A DNA stretch of 64,000 nucleotides from Solidesulfovibrio magneticus RS-1 (GCF_000010665.1 NC_012796.1:1426001-1490000); one strand, 5' to 3'. Counted from the stretch's first letter, positions 8,831 to 19,943 are shown. Notes: generated by a model not told the origin, from the letters alone. Translations and numbers: made by a program.

Positions 8831-9220
8831 TCAGCGGGGCCGGGTGGCTTGCCGGCGGTCGTAGACGGCGCGGATGGCCCCTTCGAGTTCCTCGGTGGGG
8901 CAGGGCTTGAGCAGGTAATCGGCCGCGCCGCCGGCGATCATGGTCGAGGCGATGTCCACCGAGGCGTGGCCGGTGAGCACCAGCACCTCGGCTTCGGGGC
9001 AGGCGGCGCGCAAAAGCGGTAACGCGTCGGCCCCGGTCATGCCGGGCATTTTGACGTCCAGCACGATGACGTCGCAGGGGGCTTGGCCCAAAAGCTCCAG
9101 GGCGGCCGGGCCGCTGCCGGCCTCGCGCACGACAAAGCCGTGGCGGCCAAGCAGCTTGGCCAGGGTTTCGCGGAACCGTTCCTCGTCATCGACAATAAGG
9201 ACGCGGATGGGGTCGGCCAT
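8831..9220 (-). CDS. Single-domain response regulator (receiver only)
   Basis: This is a 129-residue CheY-like receiver with acidic D11/D12, phospho-acceptor D55 and a lysine in LLKPC. The start MADPIRVLIVDDEE at 9220 has GGAGAA upstream, whereas longer in-frame readings have no receiver sequence. It follows a kinase gene by 28 bases and is the third gene of the set receiver, kinase, receiver, so it is a likely substrate of that kinase. Confidence 0.88.
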   Translation of the reverse strand: MADPIRVLIVDDEERFRETLAKLLGRHGFVVREAGSGPAALELLGQAPCDVIVLDVKMPGMTGADALPLLRAACPEAEVLVLTGHASVDIASTMIAGGAADYLLKPCPTEELEGAIRAVYDRRQATRPR

Positions 9221-9248
9221 GGGGTTCTCCGTGGCGAATTGGGGTTGG

Positions 9249-10190
9249 TCACAGCGGAAGGCTGACGGTGAAAACCGAGCCTTGGCCGACGGCGCTTTGG
9301 GCCGTGAGATTGCCGCCCAGGCGGGCGACGATGCCGTGGGACAGGGACAGGCCAAGGCCCGTGCCCTTGCCGGGGTCCTTGGTGGTGAAAAAGGGATCGA
9401 AGACCTTGGGCAGGTTTTCCGGGGGAATGCCGCAGCCGGTGTCGCGCACCTCGATGACGGCCCGGCCGTTTTGGCGGCCGGTGGCCAGGGTGATGGTCCC
9501 GCCTTCGGGAGTGGCGTGCAGGGCGTTGGTGAGGAGATTGAGGATGACCTGACGCAACAGCGGCACGTCGGTGCGAACAGGCGGCAGGGACTGGTCGTAG
9601 TCGCGCCGGATGGCCACGCCGCGCCCGGCGGCCTCGCGCTCGACCAGAACAGCCATGTCCTCGATGACCCGCTCCAGGGCTTCCTCCTGGAGCACGGGTT
9701 CCATCTTGCGGGCGAAATTGAGGAGCTTGTGGGTGATCTGGCGGCAGCGGGCTACCTGCTTGCCGACCTGGTCCAGGCAATCCTTGATTTCGGCCAGATC
9801 CTCCGGGGCCGGGCAGGCGTCCTGGCCATAGAGTTCCCGGGCCAGGTCGATTTCCTGGGTGATGATGGCCAGCGGGTTATTGATCTCGTGGGCAATGCCC
9901 GAGGACAGTTCGCCGATGGCGGCCAGCTTTTGGGAGTGCAGCAGCCTGATGTCGAGCTCGTGGAGCTCGCGTTCGCCACGCCGCACCCGCCGGGCCAGGG
10001 TCAGAGCCGAGCCGATGCAGATGGCTCCGGCGAAAAGGGCCAGCCCCACGCCGACCAGGGGCGGGGCGGCCAGGGCCGAGAGCACGGCCGCGCCGGCCAG
10101 CCCCGGGGCGAGCAGGGTATGGGGCCACAAGGGCGGCGCGTGGTCCCCGGGCAGCAGCCCGGGAGCGTCAGGCGTCGGCCCGGGATTCAT
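9249..10190 (-). CDS. Membrane-anchored histidine kinase
   Basis: The protein has about 313 residues. Two membrane segments (about 27-42 and 46-64) are joined by a very short loop, so there is no real external sensor domain. HisKA follows with phospho-His H101 (GIAHEINNPLAII), then HATPase with NLLTNALHAT, DTGCGIP and GKGTGLGLSL. The start is not certain: ATG at 10190 overlaps the end of the preceding receiver gene by 23 bases, and ATG at 10208 is also possible. It is probably driven by a partner protein or membrane state. Confidence 0.85.
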   Translation of the reverse strand: MNPGPTPDAPGLLPGDHAPPLWPHTLLAPGLAGAAVLSALAAPPLVGVGLALFAGAICIGSALTLARRVRRGERELHELDIRLLHSQKLAAIGELSSGIAHEINNPLAIITQEIDLARELYGQDACPAPEDLAEIKDCLDQVGKQVARCRQITHKLLNFARKMEPVLQEEALERVIEDMAVLVEREAAGRGVAIRRDYDQSLPPVRTDVPLLRQVILNLLTNALHATPEGGTITLATGRQNGRAVIEVRDTGCGIPPENLPKVFDPFFTTKDPGKGTGLGLSLSHGIVARLGGNLTAQSAVGQGSVFTVSLPL

Positions 10191-10560
10191 TGAGCTTTTT
10201 GCGCTCATAGGCCTTCTTGGCCTTTTCCAGCAATTCCCCGAAGTCCACGGGTTTGAGCACGTAGTCGTAGGCTCCAAGGGACATGCCCTGCATGCCGGAT
10301 TCCACCGAGGCGTGTCCGGTGAGGATGATGACCTCGACCAGGGGGTGGCGCTTCTTGATTTCCTGGAGCACGGCCAACCCGTCCATGCCGGGCATGCGCA
10401 TGTCCAGGATGACCACGTCAAAGGGTTCGCGTTCCAGGAGCGCCAGGGCGTCGGGCCCGTTGCCGGCGGCGGTCACGGGAATCTGGCGGTAGGTGAACCG
10501 TTTGACCAGGGTTTCGATGAAGTCGGCCTCGTCATCCACGGCCAAGACGCGAAGTCCCAT
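10168..10560 (-). CDS. Single-domain response regulator (receiver only)
   Basis: This is a 130-residue CheY-like receiver: D9/D10 acidic pair, phospho-acceptor D53 in VILDMRMPGMDG and lysine in VLKPVDFGELLEKAK. The start at 10560 has GAGAGGT upstream. It overlaps the following kinase gene, which implies translational coupling. Its sequence pattern is that of NtrC/AtoC-type receivers, but no ATPase or DNA-binding domain follows. Confidence 0.9.
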   Translation of the reverse strand: MGLRVLAVDDEADFIETLVKRFTYRQIPVTAAGNGPDALALLEREPFDVVILDMRMPGMDGLAVLQEIKKRHPLVEVIILTGHASVESGMQGMSLGAYDYVLKPVDFGELLEKAKKAYERKKLNESRADA

Positions 10561-10748
10561 CAGTACCTCTCTCCAGGCGTTCGGGTGTTGCCAACCCGGC
10601 GTCGGGCTGCCTGTCTGTTGCATGGGTGATCCGGTCGGTTTCGGTTTGTCGGGGTCATCCGCCGCCCGACCTTGCGGTCCGGCGGAGGCCAGGCCGAGGT
10701 CCGCGCCGCGTGCGTCGCGGCGCGGACCCCGGCTCCGGGGCGCAAAAC

Positions 10749-12401
<1,653 letters not shown>

Positions 12402-12468
12402 GGCAGTGGCCTCGCGGGAATGGGGACGCATGGGGCACGATAGCCCAGGGAGTTCGCAATGCAAAGGG

Positions 12469-14262
12469 TCATGGGGCGGCCTCGAAAAGGGGCAGGGCAA
12501 CCTCGACGCGGGCGCCCCGGCCGGGCAGGCCGTGGGCCGTGATGGCGCCGCCGTGGCGCTTGACCACGGCTCGGGCGGCGGCCAGGCCGATGCCCAGGCC
12601 CGGCATCTTGCCGGTGGTGACGTCGCCGAGCTGGAAAAATTTCTCAAAGACCGCTTCGCCCATGTCGGCGGGGATGCCCGGGCCGGTGTCTTCCACGGCG
12701 ATGACGGCCATGCCGTCCCGCAGGCCGGCCCGGCAGGCGATATGCCCGTCCTTGGTGAATTTCACGGCGTTGGACAGGAGCTGGTCGAAGACGAAGACCA
12801 GCCGGTCCCGGTCGCCGCGAAGGGGCGGCAGGTCGCCGGGGATGTCGCGCACGAAAGCCAGGCCCTTGGCGTTTATGGCCGCCAGATAGGGGGCGGCCGC
12901 CCGGTCGACGATCTCGGCTACGGCCAGGGGCGTTTGGACCAGCGGCAGGTCGTCGGCGTCCAGGGCGGCCAGTTCCAGGACGTTGTCGATAAGCCCGGCG
13001 AGCTTTCGCCCTTCCTCCAGCATGATGGCCAGATTGTGGCGCAGGCGTTCGACCTCGGCGACAATTTCCAGGGAGTGGCCGGCCTCGGCCAACGGCCCGC
13101 GTTCCAGGCGCTTGCGCATGACCTGGGCGAAGCCGACCATGGAGGTCAGCGGGGTTTTGAACTCGTGGGAGACGAGGCTTAAAAAGTCGGTCTTGACCCG
13201 GCCCAGTTCCTCGGCCTGCTGCCGGGCGGCCTCGGCCTTGGCGGCCTGCTCGGCGGCTTCGCGTTCCTTGGCGGCCAGTTCGCGGATGGTGGCCAGCAGA
13301 TGGCTTTCCATGGCCGCGATGTCGGCGGCCAGATCCCTGAATTCACCGGAATACTCGGTCGGATCAAGGTCGGCCCCCGCGCCCCGGACAAGCCGCCGGG
13401 CATGGCGGCGCAGACGCTCCAGGGGCGTGGCCACGGCCCGGAACAGTCCCCAGGCGGCCAGGGCGACCAGGACCAGGACGGCGGCCTGGATGCCGAAATC
13501 GAGCAGGTCCGTGACCCGGGCGATGGCGTTTCGCCGGGCTTCGTAGGCGGCGCGCAAGGCCTCGGTGACGGGCTCCAGGGCTCTGGCGGCGGACACGAAG
13601 CCGGCCGTGGCCGAACCGGCGTCTTCCAGGCGGCTGGCGTAGTCGCCAAGAGCGGCCAGATAGTCGCCTAAAACGCGCGCGGCGTCGCCGGACGGCGGAC
13701 CGGCCGGCCCGCCGTCGCGCAGACGTTCGGCCTCGCGGGTCAGCCGCCGGAGGTTGTCTGCCGTGCCCGAGGCCAGCCAGCGTTTTTCCAGCCGGGCCAA
13801 TCGGGCCACGGCGCCGGCCAGTTCGGGTTGGCTGTCGGCCAGTCGCTCCAAGGCCTGGGAACTGTCCAGGTACCGGGCGGTGGGATCGGCGGCTTCGGGA
13901 TCGCCCGAGACCCCGGCGATGGCCTCGAAACCGTCGTGGTAGGCGCGCAGGCGGGCCAGGGCGGCGTCGGACAAGGGGTCGTGGTCCGGATCGTCGGCGC
14001 GGATGGCCTCGATGGCGGCCATGGCGGCCTCTTGGTGGCGGCGCACGGCGGCCAGGGCTTCGGGATCGTGGCGCAGAAAGAAGTTTTTTTCCTGGCGGCG
14101 CATTTCCAGCGCTTCGATGCGGGCGGTCACGGCCAGACGCTCCAGGGCCAGGGTACGCTCGGTGTAGCGGCTCTCCAGGATGTCCACGACAAACACCAAG
14201 GCGAAGCCGGCCACGATGACGGCGCACAGCGCTTGCAGCTTGCCCTTGACGCTTAAGGCCAT
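12469..14262 (-). CDS. Sensor histidine kinase with helical periplasmic domain
   Basis: The protein has 597 residues. A membrane segment at about 9-28, then an all-helical external region to about 255 that begins with the signature MRRQEKNFFLRHD (54-66). That signature is typical of helical bimodular-type sensors of chemoreceptors and kinases. A second membrane segment lies at about 258-277. A HAMP-like linker and a coiled coil rich in Glu/Ala (325-355) precede HisKA with H366 (VSHEFKTPLTSM) and a HATPase with LLSNAVKFT, DTGPGIP and GIGLAAARAV. The HisKA subtype is the EnvZ-like class, unlike the other kinases here. The gene stands alone, 67 bases upstream of the Cache kinase. Confidence 0.88.
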   Translation of the reverse strand: MALSVKGKLQALCAVIVAGFALVFVVDILESRYTERTLALERLAVTARIEALEMRRQEKNFFLRHDPEALAAVRRHQEAAMAAIEAIRADDPDHDPLSDAALARLRAYHDGFEAIAGVSGDPEAADPTARYLDSSQALERLADSQPELAGAVARLARLEKRWLASGTADNLRRLTREAERLRDGGPAGPPSGDAARVLGDYLAALGDYASRLEDAGSATAGFVSAARALEPVTEALRAAYEARRNAIARVTDLLDFGIQAAVLVLVALAAWGLFRAVATPLERLRRHARRLVRGAGADLDPTEYSGEFRDLAADIAAMESHLLATIRELAAKEREAAEQAAKAEAARQQAEELGRVKTDFLSLVSHEFKTPLTSMVGFAQVMRKRLERGPLAEAGHSLEIVAEVERLRHNLAIMLEEGRKLAGLIDNVLELAALDADDLPLVQTPLAVAEIVDRAAAPYLAAINAKGLAFVRDIPGDLPPLRGDRDRLVFVFDQLLSNAVKFTKDGHIACRAGLRDGMAVIAVEDTGPGIPADMGEAVFEKFFQLGDVTTGKMPGLGIGLAAARAVVKRHGGAITAHGLPGRGARVEVALPLFEAAP

Positions 14263-14576
14263 GGGCGGACCCTGGTTGTGCTCACGACCGTCTCCCTGGG
14301 GCAGTTGCCGTTATCGGTGGCGGTAGCGGCCGCCGGGACGGCTCGTCCGGCGGGATGGGTCTTTTTTTAGCCCAAACGGCAAGAGGATGCCAGAATATTG
14401 TTCATAGTTTCACAAGTAGCCGGGGCAAGAAGTTGTGTCCCTGCGCCGGGCCGCCTGGCTTTTGGAGTCCGCCGCCGGCCCTGGAAGGGCGTTGTTCCGG
14501 GGTCGGCGGCGGTGTGAAGCGAGGATGGGCCACGGCGAGGCGTCCCTTGGGAGAGGCGCTTGTCGCGCAGGCGAGG
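14263..14576. other. Intergenic region
   Basis: This 314-base gap between the helical-sensor kinase and the msrAB gene (both minus strand) has no supportable gene. A GC-rich imperfect hairpin near 14328-14353 is followed by a run of seven T on the plus strand at about 14361. No plus-strand gene lies upstream of it, so I do not call it a terminator. Confidence 0.4.
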
Positions 14577-15734
14577 CTACTGGCCCAGACCGGGCAGAAA
14601 CTCGCCGTAACCGGCCGCTTCCATGGCCTCGGCCGGCACGAAGCGCAGGGCGGCGGAGTTCATGCAGTAGCGCTGGCCGGTCGGGGCCGGGCCGTCCGGG
14701 AAGACGTGGCCGAGGTGGGAATCGGCGATCCGGCTTCGCACTTCGGTGCGGCGTGAAAACAGACTGTTGTCGGGCCGCTCGGTCACGGCGTCCGGGCGGA
14801 TGGGCCGGGTGAAGCTCGGCCAGCCCGTGCCGGAATCGTACTTGTCGCGGGAACTGAAAAGGGGTTCCCCGGAGACGATGTCCACGTAGATGCCCCGGGC
14901 CTTCAAGTCCCAGTAGGCGTTGTCGAAGGGCCGTTCGGTGCCGTCTTGGCGGGTGACCTCGAAGGCCAGGGGGGTGAGCGTGGCCCGCAGCGCGGCGTCC
15001 GAGGGTCGGGTGAAGGCGCGCCAGGCCGGGGCCTTGCCCGAGCTGGCCGCTTCTCCGGCCGGTTTGGCCGCGGCCGGCTGGCCGCCCCAGGTTCGGGCCA
15101 GGAACTGGTCGCGGCCCGAGCCGGTGCGGTAGGCCTTGTACGGGCCGGCATGGGTGCGCCAGTAGTCTTGATGGTAGTCCTCGGCCGGGGTGAAGGGGCC
15201 GGCCGGCAGGATGTCCACGACGATGGGGCGGGTGAACCGTCCCGAGGCGGCCAGGGCGTCCAGGGCGGACCTGGCCTCGGCCCGCTGGGCCTCGTCGTGG
15301 ACAAAGATGGCCGGCCGGTATTGCCGGCCCCTGTCGGCGAACTGGCCGCCGGCGTCGGTGGGGTCGATGTGGCGCAGGAAGGCGTCCAGCACCTGGCGGT
15401 AGCTGACCTTGGCCGGGTCGAATCGGACCTCCACGGCCTCGTAGTGGCCGGTGCGGCCGTTCGAGACCTGCTCGTAGGTGGGGTTGGACTCTTTGCCGCC
15501 GGTGTAGCCGGAAACCACCGAGGCCACGCCGGCCAGTTTTTCCAGATCCGCTTCCACGCACCAGAAACAGCCGCCGGCCAGGGTGGCCAGGGCGAGATTG
15601 GGGGCTTGGGTCTCCATGGTGGCCTCCTTGGCGGCCGGGGGCGCGGCGGCGGCGGTCAGGGCGACGCCCAGGCCCCAGGCGATGCAGACGATACAGACGA
15701 CGAGGATGGCTGCGACGGTTTTTTTGTCGAGCAT
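14577..15734 (-). CDS. msrAB: Exported or membrane-anchored MsrA-MsrB fusion, peptide methionine sulfoxide reductase
   Basis: The protein has 385 residues. An N-terminal hydrophobic segment (6-30) acts as signal or anchor, so the enzyme probably works outside the cytoplasm. The MsrA domain (about 48-205) has the catalytic motif GGCFWC with C56. A linker of about 35 residues leads to MsrB (about 240-370) with [18 protein letters not shown] and catalytic RYCMNSAAL. The zinc CxxC pairs of many MsrB proteins are absent, as in other fusions. The pair reduces both epimers of methionine sulfoxide in envelope proteins. There is no thioredoxin-like third domain, so reductant must come from another protein. 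GGGAG precedes the start. Confidence 0.95.
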   Translation of the reverse strand: MLDKKTVAAILVVCIVCIAWGLGVALTAAAAPPAAKEATMETQAPNLALATLAGGCFWCVEADLEKLAGVASVVSGYTGGKESNPTYEQVSNGRTGHYEAVEVRFDPAKVSYRQVLDAFLRHIDPTDAGGQFADRGRQYRPAIFVHDEAQRAEARSALDALAASGRFTRPIVVDILPAGPFTPAEDYHQDYWRTHAGPYKAYRTGSGRDQFLARTWGGQPAAAKPAGEAASSGKAPAWRAFTRPSDAALRATLTPLAFEVTRQDGTERPFDNAYWDLKARGIYVDIVSGEPLFSSRDKYDSGTGWPSFTRPIRPDAVTERPDNSLFSRRTEVRSRIADSHLGHVFPDGPAPTGQRYCMNSAALRFVPAEAMEAAGYGEFLPGLGQ

Positions 15735-15871
15735 GGCGGCACTCCCTGGCTCCGTGCGGGCGACGGCGGCGGGCCGCGTCGGAATGCGCCGGACGGAGCA
15801 CTATGGAACCTTACCGGAAAAAGGGCGGCTTCGTCGATGGCCCAAAAGCCGGCTAGGGAAGAAAAAGCGAA

Positions 15872-16651
15872 TCAGGCGTTTCGCAAGGGGTGGACGCGGG
15901 CGGCGGCCAGCACGGCGGCCAGGGCGGTCTCGGCCTGGGCATGGCTTTGGCGGCAGGCCATCACGTCGCCGGTCTGGCAGGCGGCCAGCAGGTCGCGCAT
16001 GGCCTGGCCCAGGGCCTCGGCCCGTAGCGGTCCGGCCATGCCGGCCAGATCGTGGGCCAGGCCCGAGGCGGCGGCGACGTCGCCGCGTTGGGCGGCCTCG
16101 GCCAGCTCCCGGCCCTTGGGTTCGGCCAGTTCCACGAACAGGGCGAGCAGTTCGGCGGCAAACTCCAGGTTTCCCTTACGGGAAAATTCCGACAGGTCCA
16201 AAACCGCGGGAGATTGGGCCGGCTGGGCCGGCCGGCCCGCCCGCCCCTCGGTGACCCGGGCCATGGCCAACAGCAGATCTCGGCCGCGAACCGGCTTGGC
16301 CACATGGTCGTCCATGCCGGCGGCCAGGCAGCGCTCCCGGTCACCCTGCAGGGCAAAGGCGGTCAGGGCGAGAATGGGCACGTCAGGCGGATTGGCCGGG
16401 GTGCACTGGCCGTCGCGGATGGCCCGGGTGACGGCTAGGCCGTCCATATCGGGCAGTTGCACGTCCATGAGAATGCAGTCCACGGCCTGGGAGGCGGCCA
16501 GGGCCAGGGCCTGCCCCCCGTCGGCGGCGGCCAGGGGCTTGTGCCCGCTTTTTCGCAGCAGATGGAGCATGTACATCCGGTTGACGTCATTGTCGTCAAC
16601 GACGAGGACGGTCAGCTGCGGCAGAATCGGAAGCGGATTCGAATCATCCAT
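15872..16651 (-). CDS. Receiver-HPt phosphorelay protein
   Basis: The protein has 259 residues. The N-terminal receiver (about 12-135) has D19/D20, phospho-acceptor D63 and K119 in VAKPV. A Pro/Ala linker (140-150) leads to an HPt domain (about 155-255) with phospho-His H200 in AHDLAGMAG. It can accept phosphate on Asp and hold or pass it through His, so it suits a multistep relay with one of the kinases in the window. The start at 16651 has GGAAGGG eight bases upstream; longer in-frame readings lack receiver features. It is divergent from the toroid-protein gene. Confidence 0.88.
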   Translation of the reverse strand: MDDSNPLPILPQLTVLVVDDNDVNRMYMLHLLRKSGHKPLAAADGGQALALAASQAVDCILMDVQLPDMDGLAVTRAIRDGQCTPANPPDVPILALTAFALQGDRERCLAAGMDDHVAKPVRGRDLLLAMARVTEGRAGRPAQPAQSPAVLDLSEFSRKGNLEFAAELLALFVELAEPKGRELAEAAQRGDVAAASGLAHDLAGMAGPLRAEALGQAMRDLLAACQTGDVMACRQSHAQAETALAAVLAAARVHPLRNA

Positions 16652-16837
16652 ACGACACCCTTCCCGCAATGCGCCGGCCTGGGGCCAGCCATTTCCATAA
16701 CAACGCGGCTTTCCTAGCATGGCGTGGCGGACCTGACAAATTTGCTCTCGGAGTTGGTCTATTTTTAGTGGATTAGACTCGTGTGTTTGCTTTTGTCTCC
16801 GGGGATGGCTACCTGCAGAGAAGGAGGGAGTCCGGCC

Positions 16838-17731
16838 ATGACGGGAACCATTCTCCAAACGCATTACGATGCCCTGATCCGCCGGGCCGCGCCCGACGGC
16901 AGCTTTGCCGTGGCCGAGGGCGCGGGAAGCCGTCCCGACGCCACGGCCTGGGCGGCCATGGCCCTTTTCGCCGCCAACCTGGCCCTGGAGCTGGTCGCCG
17001 CCGCCCGGGCCGCCCTGGCTGCCGCCCAGTCTCCCGATGGTCGGGTGGCGCTTTTGCCTGAGCGCCCCGAGGCCGCCTGGCCCACCGCCCTGGCCCTTCT
17101 GGCCTGGCTGCCGGACCCGGCCCGGGCCGAGAACGTCTCCCGGGCAGCGGCCTGGCTCATGGCCCATCCCGGCAGCCATTGGCCCAAAAACGCCGAGGAA
17201 CAGGCCGTCATCGGCCATGACACGAGCCTTCGCGGCTGGAACTGGATCGACGGCACCCACTCCTGGGTGGAGCCGACCGCCCTGGCCATGCTGGCCCTCG
17301 GGGCCATGGCCACGCCGCCGGCCGAAGCCCTGGCCGAGGCGGCCCGTCTGCTTTTGGACCGCCAACTGCCGGACGGCGGCTGGAACTACGGCAACACCCG
17401 CGTCTTTCGAAATACCCTGCTGCCTGTGCCCGAGTCCACCGGCCATGCCCTGGCCGCCCTGGCCGGCCGGGCCGCGGCAGGCGATGTCGCCCCAAGCCTG
17501 GCCTATCTCCAGGGGACGCAGTGCGCCGTGGCCACCCCCCTGGCCGCCGCCTGGCGGGCCTTTGGCCTCGGGGCCTGGGGGCTGGCCGGGCAGGACGAAG
17601 AGGCCCTGTGCCGGGCCGCCCTGGAGCGCCAGTCGCGTTACGGTCCCTACGACACGCCGCAACTGGCCCAATGTCTGGCCGCCGCCGTCAGCCAGGGCCG
17701 GTTTGCCGTCCTGATCGGAGGTCTTTCGTGA
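16838..17731 (+). CDS. Prenyltransferase/squalene-cyclase-like alpha-alpha toroid protein
   Basis: The protein has 297 residues built of helical repeats. A QW-like motif, LPDGGWNYGN (about 183-192), and conserved Trp-rich turns (GWNWIDGTHSWVEPTA) fit the terpene cyclase/prenyltransferase toroid fold. The DxDD motif of squalene-hopene cyclases is not seen, so cyclase activity is not supported. AAGGAGGGAG precedes the ATG at 16838. The last bases overlap the start of the next gene in GTGA, so the two are translationally coupled. The function is unknown; a lipid- or peptide-binding role is possible. Confidence 0.75.
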   Translation: MTGTILQTHYDALIRRAAPDGSFAVAEGAGSRPDATAWAAMALFAANLALELVAAARAALAAAQSPDGRVALLPERPEAAWPTALALLAWLPDPARAENVSRAAAWLMAHPGSHWPKNAEEQAVIGHDTSLRGWNWIDGTHSWVEPTALAMLALGAMATPPAEALAEAARLLLDRQLPDGGWNYGNTRVFRNTLLPVPESTGHALAALAGRAAAGDVAPSLAYLQGTQCAVATPLAAAWRAFGLGAWGLAGQDEEALCRAALERQSRYGPYDTPQLAQCLAAAVSQGRFAVLIGGLS

Positions 17732-18756
17732 GCGTTTCCGATGCCGATAAGCACGCCCAGGGCCTGACTCGCCGCCAAGCCGTCAAATTGGCCGCCGCCG
17801 CCGCCGGTCTCGCCGCTGTTGGGGGGCTGGCCGCGACGAGCCTTTGGCGTGGGCAGCCCGAGGCCGAAGTCTTCATCGCCAAGGCGGCCGGTTACGACGC
17901 CGATCTGGCCGACGTGGTGCGCCGGGGACTGGCCGAGCTTGGGGTGACGCCGGCCGAGATCGCCGGCAAGCAGGTGCTGGTCAAACCCAATCTGGTCGAA
18001 CCCCATGCCGGGGCCGGCCACATCAACGTCCATCCGCTCATGGTACGGGCCGTGGCCGAGGCCTTTTTGGCTCTGGGCGCGGGATCGGTGGTGGTGGGCG
18101 AGGGGGCCGGTCATCGCCGCGACGCCTATCTGGTGCTGGAGGAATCGGGATTGGCCGAGGTGTTGGCCGAGGACCGGCTGGCGTTTTACGATTTGAACAG
18201 CGGCCCGGTGGCCCGTCGGCCCAATGCCGGCGGCTTCAGCAAACTTGGCGACCTGTGGCTGCCGGGCCGGCTCCTGGCCGCCGACATCGTCGTGTCCCTG
18301 GCCAAGATGAAGACCCACCACTGGGCCGGCGTGACGCTGGCCATGAAAAACCTGTTCGGCGTCATGCCCGGCGTCGTCTACGGCTGGCCCAAAAACGTCC
18401 TGCATTTCGCCGGCATCGAACCGTCGATCCTGGACATCAACGCCACCGTACGGCCGCACTTCGCCATCATCGACGGCATCGTCGGCATGGACGGCGACGG
18501 TCCCATCATGGGCGACCCGGTGGCGGCCGGCGTGGTCGTCATGGGCCGCAGCGCCGTGGCCGTGGATGCCACGGCCTGCCGGGTCATGGGCATCGATCCC
18601 GCCAACGTGAGCTACCTGCAAGCCGCCGACGGCCGCCTGGGGACCATTCGGGCGGCGCGCATCGAACAGCGCGGCGAATCGCCCGCCACCGTGCGCCGGG
18701 ATTTTGCGCTTCTCGACTACGTCCCGGCCCAGCGCAATTTGCGCCTGGCGCTTTGA
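17728..18756 (+). CDS. Tat-exported DUF362 protein
   Basis: The protein has 342 residues from a GTG start at 17728 with GGAGGT upstream. It carries a twin-arginine signal (TRRQAVKL at 14-21) followed by a hydrophobic stretch (22-37), so it is exported folded, perhaps with a cofactor. The DUF362 core has VKPNLVEP and KMKTHHWAGVTLAMKNLFG. It lacks the ferredoxin cysteines that many longer DUF362 proteins carry. The substrate is unknown. Coupling to the toroid protein suggests a shared exported or envelope function. Confidence 0.85.
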   Translation: MSVSDADKHAQGLTRRQAVKLAAAAAGLAAVGGLAATSLWRGQPEAEVFIAKAAGYDADLADVVRRGLAELGVTPAEIAGKQVLVKPNLVEPHAGAGHINVHPLMVRAVAEAFLALGAGSVVVGEGAGHRRDAYLVLEESGLAEVLAEDRLAFYDLNSGPVARRPNAGGFSKLGDLWLPGRLLAADIVVSLAKMKTHHWAGVTLAMKNLFGVMPGVVYGWPKNVLHFAGIEPSILDINATVRPHFAIIDGIVGMDGDGPIMGDPVAAGVVVMGRSAVAVDATACRVMGIDPANVSYLQAADGRLGTIRAARIEQRGESPATVRRDFALLDYVPAQRNLRLAL

Positions 18757-18780
18757 GGGGAGGCAGAGAGAACAGGGGGA

Positions 18781-18820
18781 ATGCCTCCGGCGGCCGGGGG
18801 GATGATCCCCCCGGACCCCT
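18781..18820 (+). repeat. Dispersed GC-rich palindromic repeat, copy 3 (variant core)
   Basis: ATGCCTCCGGCGG flank, 21-base palindrome at 18794-18814 with arm CCGGGGGGAT and central G, then ACCCC. It lies between the convergent ends of the DUF362 gene and the formyltransferase gene and could act as a terminator for both. Confidence 0.9.
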
Positions 18821-18890
18821 GCAATAAAAGAAGTTTTATAGGTGGTGTTGGGCGGCCAGCCGGACGGGGGCGGACAAGCCGTGGGCGGCT

Positions 18891-19868
18891 TCAGCCCTGG
18901 GACGCCTCCAGCCGGGCAAAGGTGACCAGTCTCGGGCTGCCCGGCAGGGGTTTGCCCTTGCACGTGGCCTCGACGCGGTGGGGACGGCTGTCGCGGAAGT
19001 GCGCCGGCGCTTCCCACACAAAGCCGGAATAGCCGTCGCCGAAACCGGCGGCGGCCACGTCGGGCCGGTGTTCGCCGGCCCAAAGCAGAAAGTCCTGGCC
19101 GTCCACGGTCAGCTTGACCTCCAGGGGCCCCCCCTTGGCGGCGGTGTCGCAGACCCAGCCAAGCACGCGATCGGGCTGGGGCGGATCAAGATGGCCCATG
19201 ATGCCGCCCGGCGTCTCCAAAATGAAGGTGCGGCCGTGGAATGCCAAGGTGAATTGCACCGGCCCGGGAGGGCCGAAGCTCACCAGCCGGCGCTCCATCT
19301 CCTCCTGGCTGATGTCTGCTCCGAAACGGCACATGCGCTCATAATCCCCCACCGTGCGCCGTGTGCCGCCCCAGGCCAGAGTTTTGTTCGGGATAAGCGG
19401 TTCCTCGCGGGTCAGGGCGGCGGCTTGACGCAAAAGGAGCATGGGCAGGGCTTGTCGGGCCGCCTGGGCCATGGTCGGCCGGGCTTTGGGGCCGGGCACG
19501 GGCAGTACTTCGGCGTCGATGATGGTTCCGGAGTCCACCACGGGCTCCATGACGTGCAGGGTCACGCCAAAAGCGGCGGCCTGTTCGTAGGCGGCCCAGG
19601 CCTCGGGGGCGACGCCGGGATAGGCCGGCGAGCCGGGGTGGATATTGTATGCGCCAAGCCCAAAGGCCGCCAGGCAGTCGGCCGGCACGATGACATTGGA
19701 CAGATAGGAAAGCAGACGCGCCTTGGGGCCAAGCGTCGGGAGCAGGGCACGAAGGCCGGGGAGGTCCACGACATGGCGCAGTTCCAGGTCTCGGCCGTGG
19801 GCGGCAAGCATTTGCAACAGAGCCGGGGCGCCGTCGTTGGCTGTCAGCAGCACCAGGGTTACGGTCAT
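18891..19868 (-). CDS. Formyltransferase-family protein with C-terminal beta domain
   Basis: The protein has 325 residues. The N-terminal formyltransferase domain keeps the catalytic Asn-His-Asp set of 10-formyltetrahydrofolate-dependent enzymes: N75 and H77 in YNIHPGSPAYPG, and D112 in VVDSGTI. From about 225 on, a separate beta-sandwich-like domain (VLGWVCDTA, VDGQDF, RPDVAAAGFGDGYSGF, GSPRLV) resembles one seen in sugar-related proteins. This makes formylation of an amino sugar more likely than of Met-tRNA (inference). The start at 19868 is preferred to the ATG six bases upstream because AGGA then has normal spacing. Confidence 0.8.
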   Translation of the reverse strand: MTVTLVLLTANDGAPALLQMLAAHGRDLELRHVVDLPGLRALLPTLGPKARLLSYLSNVIVPADCLAAFGLGAYNIHPGSPAYPGVAPEAWAAYEQAAAFGVTLHVMEPVVDSGTIIDAEVLPVPGPKARPTMAQAARQALPMLLLRQAAALTREEPLIPNKTLAWGGTRRTVGDYERMCRFGADISQEEMERRLVSFGPPGPVQFTLAFHGRTFILETPGGIMGHLDPPQPDRVLGWVCDTAAKGGPLEVKLTVDGQDFLLWAGEHRPDVAAAGFGDGYSGFVWEAPAHFRDSRPHRVEATCKGKPLPGSPRLVTFARLEASQG

Positions 19869-19943
19869 GGGCATTCCTCGCGGCGGTTGCGGTCGGTTGA
19901 GGCCGGGGCGGCGCAGGGGCGCGGCAGCGGGAGAAGGCGGCGG

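Noticed and set aside
14328-14367. Imperfect hairpin followed by seven T on the plus strand
   Set aside because: The stem has a mismatch, the T-run is separated from it, and no plus-strand gene precedes it.
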